Shown: positions 52,739-63,013 of the stretch, piece after piece
Numbering within the stretch: position 1 is the stretch's first letter
How the letters are laid out: the number at the start of each line of letters is the position of its first letter
Assembly (NCBI GenBank): GCA_000016765.1
Contig: CP000699.1
Location: 4,963,501 to 5,027,500 of the forward strand
DNA from: Rhizorhabdus wittichii RW1
GTDB taxonomy: Bacteria; Pseudomonadota; Alphaproteobacteria; Sphingomonadales; Sphingomonadaceae
Reading direction: 5' to 3'
Length of the DNA stretch: 64,000 nt
Notes under the pieces: model-generated
The model's database searches: none
Told to the model about the DNA's origin: nothing
Seen by the model: only the letters and a program-made list of their open reading frames with translations
Position numbers and translations under genes: made by a program

Positions 52739-53482
52739 TCAGATATTCTCGGGGAAGGCGAGGGTGCAGGCGATCCCCTCGCAGCACAGGTCCATCGGCT
52801 TCAGGCCCGGCGAGATGAGCGGGCGCAGTTCGGCAAAACGGTCGAGCGCCCGATCGGCGACGATGCCGAGGTCGAGCAGGATCATCCCGCTGTCGCGCAC
52901 CGCGCCGAGGAAATCGGTGATCGTCATGCCGTTGAGCTGGGTGCGATAGGCCTCCCACTGGCGCGGCGGCACCGTCGGTTCGAGCTCCGCCGCCGATTGG
53001 GTGAGATGGTCCCACGGCCCTGCGCGAAGATGGTGTCCGGCGGAGGAGTAGAACAGCGGATCGGCGAAGATGACGATCCGGTTGCCCCGGGCCGGGACGA
53101 AACGACGCAACGACATCAAGGTGTGGGCGAGGTCGTGGATATGCTCGAACACATTGTTCGACATGACATAGTCGAAGCCGCCCATCTCGCCGAGCGTGTG
53201 GGTGGTGCCGCTGATCATCTCGAACGCGTCGAGCCGGTCGCCCAGGCCAGCCTCGACCAGCGCGGCCTCCAGCGCGTCGGTGCGCGCGGGGGCCGGATCG
53301 ACGCCCACGACATGCGCCGCGCCGCGCTTGAGCGCCCATAATATCTCGGGGCCGAACTGCGATCCGATGACGAGGATGCGCTTCCCCGCCGGGTCCATCC
53401 GCGGACCGAAATAGCGGGAGAGGTGGCCGTCCCACTTGCGCACATAGGCGGCAAGCTCGGCGGTCGGGAGGTCTTCCAGCAT
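52739..53482 (-). CDS. SAM-dependent methyltransferase-like protein, P450 operon
   Basis: A 247-residue Rossmann-type methyltransferase. GKRILVIGSQFGPEILWALK is motif I, HVVGVDPAP closes strand 2 and FDYVMSNNVFEHIHDLAH is the post-I segment. The ATG overlaps the P450 stop by one base (TGATG), so it is translationally linked to P450. Last gene of an operon of three. It may methylate the product of the P450. No clear match to a named enzyme. Confidence 0.82.
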   Translation of the reverse strand: MLEDLPTAELAAYVRKWDGHLSRYFGPRMDPAGKRILVIGSQFGPEILWALKRGAAHVVGVDPAPARTDALEAALVEAGLGDRLDAFEMISGTTHTLGEMGGFDYVMSNNVFEHIHDLAHTLMSLRRFVPARGNRIVIFADPLFYSSAGHHLRAGPWDHLTQSAAELEPTVPPRQWEAYRTQLNGMTITDFLGAVRDSGMILLDLGIVADRALDRFAELRPLISPGLKPMDLCCEGIACTLAFPENI

Positions 53483-54873
53483 CAGCGACGGTCCTCGAAC
53501 CAGAGCTGGACCGCGCTCTTGGGACGCAGCGTCAGCCGGCTGACCGGTTCGGGCCGGGGAATGTCGGGATAGCGCAGGCGGAAGGCGCGGACGATGCTGG
53601 CGAGGATCAGCATGCCCTCCTGCTGCGCGAAGCCCGCGCCGATGCAGATGCGCGGCCCCTTGCCGAACGGCATATAGGCGCGGCGGCAGGCCTCGGCCTC
53701 CTCGGGATCGTCGAACCGCTCGGGCGCGAAGGCGTGCGGGCATTTCCAGTTGTTGCGGTTGCGCTGGATCAGCCAGGGCGAGATCACGATCATCGCGCCC
53801 TTGTGGAGCAGCTTGTCGCGCATCGTCGTCGGTGCCGTCACCTCGCGCACCAGGAAGCTGACCGGCGGATAGAGGCGCAGCGTCTCCCGGAACAGGTTGC
53901 GGACGCCGCCCAGCGCGCGCAGATGCTCGAAGGCGATCGGCTCGCCCTTTGTCTCGCGATCGATCTCGGCGAGCAGCGCGTCCTGCCAGTGCGGACATTC
54001 GGCGAGCAGGTAGAGCGCCCAGGTCATCGCCGATGCGGCGGTCTCGTGCCCGGCCAGGAAGATGGTCGACACCTGCTCCATGATCGCCTGGTAGCTGAAC
54101 GGCTCGCCGCTTGCCGGATGGCGCGCCTCGAGCAGCGACTGGAGGATGTCGTTCCCGGCCTCGCCCCCGCCGCTATGCCATGCGTCGTAGCGCGCCTTCA
54201 CGATCGGGCCGAACACGGCGTGGATCTCCGCCGCCGCGCGCGCCGCGCGCCGCCGGTAGCCGAACAGCGGCAGGCCGTAGAGCTTGAGCATCGCGCCCGG
54301 CTGGATGTTCTTCTGATAGCGGTGGAAGGCGTGGTAGATGCGGTCGGCGCTGGCCTGGTCGAGCTTCACCGAGAAGATGGTGCGGTAGATGATGTCGGCC
54401 GCGACATGCGTCATCAGCGGGTCGACCGCGATCGGCTTCGACCGGTCCATCGTCGCGATGGTGGCCAGCAGGTCGTCGACCGCGCCCTGCATCGCCGGGA
54501 AGACGCGCTTGAGGTTGGTGTGCGCGAAGGCCGGGTTGACCATCTCGCGCTGCTCTTCCCAGTCCTTGCCGTTGGCGGAGAAGACGCTGTTGCCGATCAG
54601 CGGGTCGAGCAGCTCGTGCTGGAAGCGGTGCTTGGGGAACACCTTCTCCCGGTCGTCCATCACCCGCTCGACCACCGACAGGTCGTTGGCGATGAAGAAA
54701 TCGAGCCGGGGCAGGCGGATCTCGCCCATCTGCATCGTGTAGCTGCGCTCGAACAGCGTGTGGATCCAGCTGTTCCAGCCGGTCAGGAAGCGCTTGAACA
54801 GCGACGCCTTGCTCCGGTGCGGGACGGGGTAGGGGGGCGTGAACGGCCCTTCGCCCTCGGGCGCGTCAGCCAT
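53482..54873 (-). CDS. Cytochrome P450
   Basis: A 463-residue soluble bacterial P450 with the usual landmarks: I-helix oxygen-binding STIFLAGHETAASAMTWAL, ExxR in FRETLRLYPP, and the heme loop PFGKGPRICIGAGFAQQE with the axial Cys near residue 410. No membrane helix. It should use a ferredoxin or flavodoxin system, none of which lies in the window. The start overlaps the preceding gene by eight bases and the stop overlaps the methyltransferase gene. Length suggests a CYP102/110-like or CYP133-like family, but the substrate cannot be read. Confidence 0.94.
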   Translation of the reverse strand: MADAPEGEGPFTPPYPVPHRSKASLFKRFLTGWNSWIHTLFERSYTMQMGEIRLPRLDFFIANDLSVVERVMDDREKVFPKHRFQHELLDPLIGNSVFSANGKDWEEQREMVNPAFAHTNLKRVFPAMQGAVDDLLATIATMDRSKPIAVDPLMTHVAADIIYRTIFSVKLDQASADRIYHAFHRYQKNIQPGAMLKLYGLPLFGYRRRAARAAAEIHAVFGPIVKARYDAWHSGGGEAGNDILQSLLEARHPASGEPFSYQAIMEQVSTIFLAGHETAASAMTWALYLLAECPHWQDALLAEIDRETKGEPIAFEHLRALGGVRNLFRETLRLYPPVSFLVREVTAPTTMRDKLLHKGAMIVISPWLIQRNRNNWKCPHAFAPERFDDPEEAEACRRAYMPFGKGPRICIGAGFAQQEGMLILASIVRAFRLRYPDIPRPEPVSRLTLRPKSAVQLWFEDRR

Positions 54874-56011
54874 GGTTCTCGGCCTTGAAGGCTTCGATCG
54901 ACGCGGCCAGCGGGCGCGGGCCGGAGCTGATCGCGAGATAGTCGAGCGGCGAGATGCGGTCGAAGGTCCTGAGATAGTCGAAATGGGTCTCGTACTTGTT
55001 GCGGCGGCGCGCCTGATAGGTCGCCGGATCGCAATATTTGAACCAGCGCGGGCTGGTCTGGAACAGCCGGGCGCGGCGCGGTTGGGCGCAGCTCACGCAG
55101 GGGTCGATCCCGGCGATGCAGGCGCCGTCGGTGATCGATCCGATGTCGAGCCAGCGGAAATCGCCCTGGCCGACCCGTTCGAGCAGCGCATGGAAGCGGC
55201 GGCTGTCCTTGCGGTTGCCGATCAGGGCGATGCACGACCCCAGCGTCACCAGGCTGAACCGGTCTGGCAGGGCGCCGCCACAGGCGTCGAGCAGCCGGGC
55301 CATGATCGGCACCGCGAGGATCGATCCGTTGCTGTGGGTGACGAACAATATCTCGTCCCAGTCCTCATCGAGGCTGGCGCGGATCTGGCCGGCGAACTCG
55401 GCCATCCGCTCGTCGACGTCGGCGGGCAGGCGGTCGCTCGCCAGCGTGTCGTTGAAGATGATGAAGCGCAGCAGCCAGAAGCCCTGGATCTTCTTCACCA
55501 CGAACAGAGCCACCGCGAGGCCTACGAGGGCAGCCGCCGCGACGCCCCAGGTCGACCCCAGCAGCAGGATCAGCGGCAGCGCGAGCAGCAGGCCGAACAG
55601 GACCGGCAGCAGGATCGTCGAGACGCCGGGATAATAGAAGGCGAAGCGGACCCCGAAGGGGAAGGTCCGGACGATCGGCCAGTCGAGCAGCCGGGTGAAA
55701 TTCCAATAGGCGACGACCGACCGGCGGAGCAGCGCGAGCGGATTCTTGACCCAATGGCTGCGCACCACGTCGTCCCAGCCGAGGAAGACATGGTCGGTGA
55801 CGGTGTCGCCGCCCTCCTTCTCCCCGCCTTTGTCCTCGACCGTCCAGGCGACCGAATGGGGCGGCTCGCGCCGGCGCTTGCCGACCGCGATCTCGCGGCC
55901 GGCCTTCGCCCCGAACAGCGCCGCCTGCTCGGCGTAGAGCTGGTGGTAGAAGCGAGCGCCCCGGGGATCGAAACCGCTGAGATAGAAGATTTTGCGCTTG
56001 AACGCCGGCAT
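54866..56011 (-). CDS. Membrane protein with alpha/beta-hydrolase-like Ser motif
   Basis: A 381-residue protein. The N-terminal 110 residues are soluble and start with IFYLSGFDPRGARFYHQLYA. Two transmembrane helices follow at about 130-152 and 153-172. A cytoplasmic C-terminal half then holds ILFVTHSNGSILAVPIMARL, in which THSNGS is a nucleophile-elbow (GxSxG-like) motif, plus many charged residues. Probably a lipase or esterase-like protein at the inner membrane. It is first in the operon with the P450 and methyltransferase. I do not recognise a named family. Confidence 0.7.
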   Translation of the reverse strand: MPAFKRKIFYLSGFDPRGARFYHQLYAEQAALFGAKAGREIAVGKRRREPPHSVAWTVEDKGGEKEGGDTVTDHVFLGWDDVVRSHWVKNPLALLRRSVVAYWNFTRLLDWPIVRTFPFGVRFAFYYPGVSTILLPVLFGLLLALPLILLLGSTWGVAAAALVGLAVALFVVKKIQGFWLLRFIIFNDTLASDRLPADVDERMAEFAGQIRASLDEDWDEILFVTHSNGSILAVPIMARLLDACGGALPDRFSLVTLGSCIALIGNRKDSRRFHALLERVGQGDFRWLDIGSITDGACIAGIDPCVSCAQPRRARLFQTSPRWFKYCDPATYQARRRNKYETHFDYLRTFDRISPLDYLAISSGPRPLAASIEAFKAENHG

Positions 56012-56031
56012 CGCCGCTGCTTACTCGACCC

Positions 56032-56316
56032 ATGGCTGACAGGGAACGTGACTATTGTCTCTTCATGGACGGCTCCAGGCATAATCGCAATGCCGGCTGC
56101 CGCGCCCATGACAATGCCTATGGGATCTATGGCGGCGGCACCGAGCGCGACCGCCGCGCCGCCGACCTCGCCCTGTTCCGCCACATGCGCGCCAACCGCG
56201 ATCCGCTGGCCTTCGTCGTGCTCTATTTCACGACGGTCTACGGCTGGTTCTTCTTCAACTATCACGGCCGCCCCTGGCGTGGTCAGCTCGTGCGGAAGCT
56301 GTTCCGGCGCTATTGA
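56032..56316 (+). CDS. Small protein with phospholipase A2-like HD motif
   Basis: A 94-residue protein. Residues about 22-45 read GCRAHDNAYGIYGGGTERDR, in which CxxHDxxYG is the catalytic His-Asp signature of phospholipase A2 folds, followed by AADLALFRHM, also typical. The C-terminal part has a hydrophobic segment LAFVVLYFTTVYGWFFF, perhaps a membrane anchor. No signal peptide is seen. A lipid-modifying role is suggested by the motif only; family not confirmed. The ribosome site is weak. Divergent from the membrane hydrolase gene. Confidence 0.65.
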   Translation: MADRERDYCLFMDGSRHNRNAGCRAHDNAYGIYGGGTERDRRAADLALFRHMRANRDPLAFVVLYFTTVYGWFFFNYHGRPWRGQLVRKLFRRY

Positions 56317-56330
56317 GTTTCTCAACCATC

Positions 56331-56424
56331 GTCATGCCAGCGGAGGCTGGCGTCCATGTCTGTATTCTTCTCAGATGTCCTCTGGTTGATGAGAGACATG
56401 GACCCCAGCCTTCGCTGGGGTGAC
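56331..56424. repeat. Paired-hairpin intergenic repeat
   Basis: Arms GTCATGCCAGCGGAGGCTGG... and ...CCAGCCTTCGCTGGGGTGAC at the edges of about 94 bp, each arm a hairpin of its own (GCCAGC-GGAG-GCTGGC and CCCAGC-CTTC-GCTGGG). It follows the PLA2-like gene. Same design as the repeats at 46037 and 48089. Confidence 0.8.
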
Positions 56425-56508
56425 GGGTAGCGAGGGGCAGCCCCCGCCTGCCTGACGCCTTCTCTTCGCAGATGATCGAGAGGAGAACGGAAAACGCCGC
56501 CCCGCATG

Positions 56509-56615
56509 CTAGAGCGGTTCACGATCTGATTGCATCAGATCGGCCGCTCTAGGTGATTGTTTTACCGCGACTTCCGAGCCGGCAGATGTTTCCATCTGCC
56601 TAGAAATCGCTCTAG
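56509..56615. repeat. Bipartite hairpin intergenic element, copy B (inverted)
   Basis: About 107 bp, the reverse complement of copy A (6556-6661) with only about a dozen differences by eye: the same GGCAGATG...CATCTGCC and AGAGCGG...CCGCTCT hairpins. It is followed by a small orphan coding fragment. Confidence 0.85.
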
Positions 56616-56620
56616 GCGAG

Positions 56621-56731
56621 TTGCGTCGGCATTATGACAAGGTGGTCGAGGGGCGAAGCGTGGCGGAGGTCGACAAGGACCTCGTCAACCATCCGGTCGA
56701 CAAGCTCGAAGGGGTGCTGAAGGGGCTTTGA
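56621..56731 (+). pseudogene. Orphan 3' gene fragment next to repeat
   Basis: An in-frame stretch of 36 codons ending in TGA with normal third-position G/C. It gives a charged helical-looking tail (KVVEGRSVAEVDKDLVNHP then VDKLEGVLKGL). Possible starts are only TTG at 56621, with no ribosome site. It looks like the end of a gene whose front was lost, perhaps when the repeat copy arrived. The alternative is chance. Confidence 0.3.
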
Positions 56732-56757
56732 TCCGTCCCGGCCTGCGCCGGCCCCCC

Positions 56758-59568
<2,811 letters not shown>

Positions 59569-59666
59569 ATGCTCCTAACGAAGGACGGTCGCAAAGGCCA
59601 GAGCCGATCCTGCCTCCAGCGCGTAGCGTGGTGCTGTTACGATCCCGCGACGGGGTGCCTGTTTGG

Positions 59667-59798
59667 AAAATGCGGTTTCACCGCATTTTGCGGCACCGGC
59701 CCGCTCCCCCACCCGACCTCCCACTCAGTGTATCCTTGATGGGAGGTCGGGTGGGGGAGCGGGCCGGTGCCGCTCGAAATGATCCACAGGATCATTTC
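59667..59798. repeat. Triple hairpin with perfect 33-bp palindrome
   Basis: Three stem-loops in a row: AAAATGCGGT/ACCGCATTTT (59667-59689), a perfect 33-base stem with a 16-base loop (arms 59691-59723 and 59740-59772), and GAAATGATCC/GGATCATTTC (59776-59798). The long arms contain CACCGGCCCGCTCCCCCACC and its complement. It lies between gyrA's upstream end and the small membrane gene that runs towards it. It may end that gene's transcription or be a mobile repeat. No protein is coded. Confidence 0.85.
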
Positions 59799-59808
59799 CC
59801 ACCAAGAT

Positions 59809-59982
59809 TCAACCCCAGTTGTTCGCCGCCAGCACGATCAGGAAGGCGATGATGACGAGCGCCAGGCCCCAGCCGAGGATGTAGCGCGTCATGTGCGGGG
59901 TCGCGCCGGCGCGGGCTTGCTCGGTGGTGAGCTCCACGCCATTGCCCTTGTCCCGATCGGTCGGGTGCGTCCGGCTGTCCAT
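59809..59982 (-). CDS. Small membrane protein (57 aa), stress-promoter controlled
   Basis: 57 residues: a charged N-terminus (MDSRTHPTDRDKGN), an amphipathic stretch and one hydrophobic helix (RYILGWGLALVIIAFLIVLA). Cytoplasmic side probably N-terminal. GGGAGAGAGG precedes the ATG. A clear EcfG-type promoter lies 34 bases upstream (60016-60040), so the gene is probably part of the general stress response. Unknown function; small membrane proteins of this type are common in the EcfG regulon of sphingomonads. Confidence 0.75.
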   Translation of the reverse strand: MDSRTHPTDRDKGNGVELTTEQARAGATPHMTRYILGWGLALVIIAFLIVLAANNWG

Positions 59983-60015
59983 GATCCTCTCTCCCGTCGG
60001 CCCCTCCCAGACATC

Positions 60016-60040
60016 AACGGGCCGGGTCGCGGGATGTTCC
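60016..60040 (-). promoter_or_regulatory. EcfG-type (general stress) promoter
   Basis: Read on the minus strand: GGAAC, 16 bases, CGTT, the alphaproteobacterial EcfG/sigma consensus with exactly the usual spacing. The -10 end is 34 bases before the ATG of the 57-residue membrane protein. It overlaps the 3' flank of yaaA, transcribed the same way. Confidence 0.65.
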
Positions 60041-60049
60041 TGTCGCTGA

Positions 60050-60811
60050 TCAGCGGGTCTTGACGAAGCGCCAGGTCGAATCGTCCGATCCCTCGGCCGA
60101 ATAGGCATAGCCGTCGCTGTCGAAGCCCTTCAGCCCCTCGGGGTCGGTGATCCGATGCTCGCACATCCAGCGCGCCATCATGCCGCGCGCGCGCTTCGCG
60201 CCGAAGCTGTTGAAGATCAGGCCCTGCGGCGCCAGCTCGCGGAAATCCATGGTGATGATGCGGATGCCCTTGGGCGGGGCCTGGTCGACCGCGTGCCAAT
60301 ATTCCTTGCTGGCGCAGTTGACGATCACGTCCGATCCCTCGCCGAGCAGGTCGGCCGCCAGCGCGTCGGAGATCTTGCTGCCCCAGAGCTGGTAGAGGTT
60401 CTTCTTGCGGCCCGGCGCCCAGCGCGTTCCCATCTCCAGCCGATAGGGGCGAATCAGGTCGAGCGGGCGGAGCAGGCCGTAAAGGCCCGAGAGGATGCGG
60501 ACATGGTCCTGCGCGAAGCCGATCGCGGGCTCGTCGAGCGTCTTCGCCTCGAAGCCGACATAGACGTCGCCCGAGAAGGCGTAGAGCGCGGGCCGCTCCT
60601 CCTGGCCGGCGAAATCGGCGTAGCGGCCGGCGTTGAGCTTCGCCAGCTTGTCCGAGATGCCCATCAGCCCGGCGAGCTTCCTGGCGCTCAGCTTCGCGGC
60701 GGCCTGCGCGGTCGCCAGCGCCTCCTCCGCGAAGCGCGGCGCGGTGGCTTCGAGCGGGGGCAGCGGGCTCGTATAATCGAGCGATTTGGCGGGCGAGAGG
60801 AGGAGCAGCAT
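60050..60811 (-). CDS. yaaA: YaaA family peroxide-stress protein (DUF328)
   Basis: A 253-residue cytoplasmic protein beginning MLLLLSPAKSLDYTSPLP, the family hallmark. It continues LSGLYGLLRPLDLIRPYRLE, and VNCASKEYWHAVD and ITMDFRELAPQGLIFNSFGA are further conserved blocks. YaaA binds DNA and limits free iron and oxidative damage in E. coli. The downstream small membrane gene has its own EcfG promoter. Length standard. Confidence 0.95.
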   Translation of the reverse strand: MLLLLSPAKSLDYTSPLPPLEATAPRFAEEALATAQAAAKLSARKLAGLMGISDKLAKLNAGRYADFAGQEERPALYAFSGDVYVGFEAKTLDEPAIGFAQDHVRILSGLYGLLRPLDLIRPYRLEMGTRWAPGRKKNLYQLWGSKISDALAADLLGEGSDVIVNCASKEYWHAVDQAPPKGIRIITMDFRELAPQGLIFNSFGAKRARGMMARWMCEHRITDPEGLKGFDSDGYAYSAEGSDDSTWRFVKTR

Positions 60812-61010
60812 GGCCCCGCCCTAGCTGTGCGGACGGAAGCGATCAACCGCCGGCGGTTCAATCCCCATTCAGCGAGTGGTGCCTAGAGCGCGACGAGTGA
60901 AGCCGGATCATTTCGCCCGCGCTTGTGCGGAACCGTGGGAGCGATTAGTCAACCGGCGTGTTTTACCGGCGGCCGTTCCCCTTGCGGTCGCCGTCTAGGA
61001 GGCCTGAAGC

Positions 61011-62282
61011 ATGAAATTCACGTCCCGTTTTGCGCTCGTCGCGGCGCTTGGCGTTGCCGTCGCCGCGGTGGCGCCGGGTACCCCCGCCTTTGCCAAGAAG
61101 AAGGATGAGGCCGCCGCGCCCGCGCTCAAGATCGGCGAGGCGATCCGCAAGCCGCTCGCCGAGGCCGACACCGCGATCAAGGCCAAGAACCTCCCGGCCG
61201 CCGACGCCGCGCTGGCGCAGGCCAAGCAGCTCGCCAAGACTCCCGAGGAGCAATATGTCGTCGCCCAGTACGGCCTCAACGCCGCCCAGGCGAGCGGCGA
61301 CCAGGCCCGGCTTTCGACCGCGCTCGACGAGCTGATCGCGACCGGCGAGGCCGCCAACCAGCTCAACGACGATGCCCGCTCCAAATATTACTGGTTCCAG
61401 GGCCAGTTCGCCTACCAGGCGAAGAACTATGCCAAGGCCGAGGCTTCGCTGTCGCGCGCCATCGCCGCCGGCAGCACCGAGGCGGACGCCTATGCGATCC
61501 TGGCCGACGCCCAGTCGCGCAACGGCAAGACCACCGAGGCGCTGGCGACGCTCCAGAAGGTGATCGACGCCAAGGCCGCCGCCGGTCAGGCCGCGCCCAG
61601 CGAATGGTATGGCCGCGGCGCCGACATGGCCTCGCGCGGCAAGCTGCCGAACCAGTTCGTCAAGATCACCACCGCCTGGCTCACCGCCTATCCGGTCAAG
61701 CAGAACTGGCATGACTCGCTGTTCATCTATCGCCAGATGGCCGGCCTGTCGGGTGACGTCGATCTCGACCTGCTGCGCCTGTCGCGCGCGGCCGGCGTGC
61801 TGCCGCTGTCGGCGCAGTCCAACTATATCGACTATGCGCTGGCGGTGTATCTGCGCTTCCCGAACGAGGCGGTCGACGTCCTCAACGAGGGTATCGCGGC
61901 GGGCAAGCTGAACCCTTCGACCAGCCAGAACACGCGTGAGATCATCGCCCTGTCGCAGCCGAAGCTGGCGCCGGACAAGGCCTCGATCCCGGCGGCGGTC
62001 ACCGCCGCCAACGGCCCGAAGGCGACCTACAAGTCGGTGATGACGACCGCCGATCTCGTCTATGGCTACAAGGACTATGCGAAGGCGGCCGAGCTGTACA
62101 AGGTCGCGCTGACCAAGCCCGGCGCCGACGCCGCCCAGGCCAATTTCCGCCTCGGCCTCGCGCTCGCCCAGGCCGGCGACAAGGCCGGCGCCAAGGCGGC
62201 CCTCGACCAGGTGACGACCGGCAACTACGCCGTGCTCGCCAGCTATGCGAAGGTCTGGGCGCAGACCCCGCCGACCTCCTGA
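61011..62282 (+). CDS. Exported tetratricopeptide repeat protein
   Basis: 423 residues. A signal peptide (about 1-26, ending TPAFAKK) is followed by a mature chain of helical repeats: TPEEQYVVAQYGLNAAQASG, YFWFQ-like segments, AYAILADAQSRNGKTTEALA and ADAAQANFRLGLALAQAGDK have the TPR spacing of small and large residues. A Lys/Ala-rich N-terminal segment precedes them. Periplasmic scaffold, partner unknown. It ends before a strong terminator. Confidence 0.82.
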   Translation: MKFTSRFALVAALGVAVAAVAPGTPAFAKKKDEAAAPALKIGEAIRKPLAEADTAIKAKNLPAADAALAQAKQLAKTPEEQYVVAQYGLNAAQASGDQARLSTALDELIATGEAANQLNDDARSKYYWFQGQFAYQAKNYAKAEASLSRAIAAGSTEADAYAILADAQSRNGKTTEALATLQKVIDAKAAAGQAAPSEWYGRGADMASRGKLPNQFVKITTAWLTAYPVKQNWHDSLFIYRQMAGLSGDVDLDLLRLSRAAGVLPLSAQSNYIDYALAVYLRFPNEAVDVLNEGIAAGKLNPSTSQNTREIIALSQPKLAPDKASIPAAVTAANGPKATYKSVMTTADLVYGYKDYAKAAELYKVALTKPGADAAQANFRLGLALAQAGDKAGAKAALDQVTTGNYAVLASYAKVWAQTPPTS

Positions 62283-62299
62283 GCCCATTCGGCATCACG

Positions 62300-62336
62300 G
62301 AAAGGGCCCGGACGCCATCGGCGCCGGGCCCTTTTC
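62300..62336 (+). terminator. Rho-independent terminator after TPR gene
   Basis: A stem of AAAGGGCCCGG with CCGGGCCCTTT, an inner CGCC/GGCG pair, then CTTTTCGTT: a strong hairpin with a short U-run, 18 bases after the TPR stop. It also lies between two convergent genes. Confidence 0.85.
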
Positions 62337-62359
62337 GTTGGTATCGCGATGGGAGACGG

Positions 62360-62836
62360 TCAGATTCCGTCGACGGGAATGCCGGCGATGTCCTTGGAGG
62401 TCCTGATCGTCAGCGAGGTCTTGACGCTCGCGACGTTGGGGGCGGTGGTGAGCTGCGAGGTCAGGAACTGCTGGAAGGCCTGCAGGTCGTGCGCGACGAT
62501 CTTCAGGATGAAGTCGATCTCGCCGTTGAGCATGTGGCATTCGCGCACCTCGGGCAGCGCGGCGACATGGCTCTCGAACTGGCGAAGGTCCTCCTCGGCC
62601 TGGCTGCGCAGCGACACCAGCGCGAACACGGTGATGCCATAGCCGAGCGCGGCGGCGTTGAGGCGGGCATGGTAGCTCTCGATCACCCCCGCTTCCTCCA
62701 GCGCGCGCACGCGGCGGAGGCAGGGCGGGGCGGTGAGGCCGGCCTTCCGGGCCAGGTCGACGTTGGTCATCCGCCCGTCCTCCTGCAGCTCATGCAGGAT
62801 GGTGCGATCGATTTGATCGAGCGAGGGGGCGGACAT
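62360..62836 (-). CDS. Lrp/AsnC family transcriptional regulator
   Basis: A 158-residue regulator. The N-terminal helix-turn-helix (DQIDRTILHELQEDGRMTNV, followed by DLARKAGLTAPPCLRRVRAL) precedes the RAM ligand domain (VRECHMLNGEIDFILKIVAH). Such proteins often control amino-acid genes, in response to an amino acid. The start is placed at 62836, with AAAGG seven bases upstream; a TTG five codons earlier is also open. Convergent with the TPR gene; a divergent promoter lies to its right. Confidence 0.93.
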   Translation of the reverse strand: MSAPSLDQIDRTILHELQEDGRMTNVDLARKAGLTAPPCLRRVRALEEAGVIESYHARLNAAALGYGITVFALVSLRSQAEEDLRQFESHVAALPEVRECHMLNGEIDFILKIVAHDLQAFQQFLTSQLTTAPNVASVKTSLTIRTSKDIAGIPVDGI

Positions 62837-63013
62837 GGAGCAACCTTTCAAAAACTGGCACTATCCGTAGAATAAAGTTTCCGGCAAGTGCAATAAAAAT
62901 AGCGGCGAGCGCTTCCGTTCAAACGCTCTTTCCGCTCGCGCCGTTGCCATCTAATATCCGCGGCAGGGGGAACGGTGGCTGAAACCCGTTCAAGACCGAG
63001 TGGAGGCGGGTCT

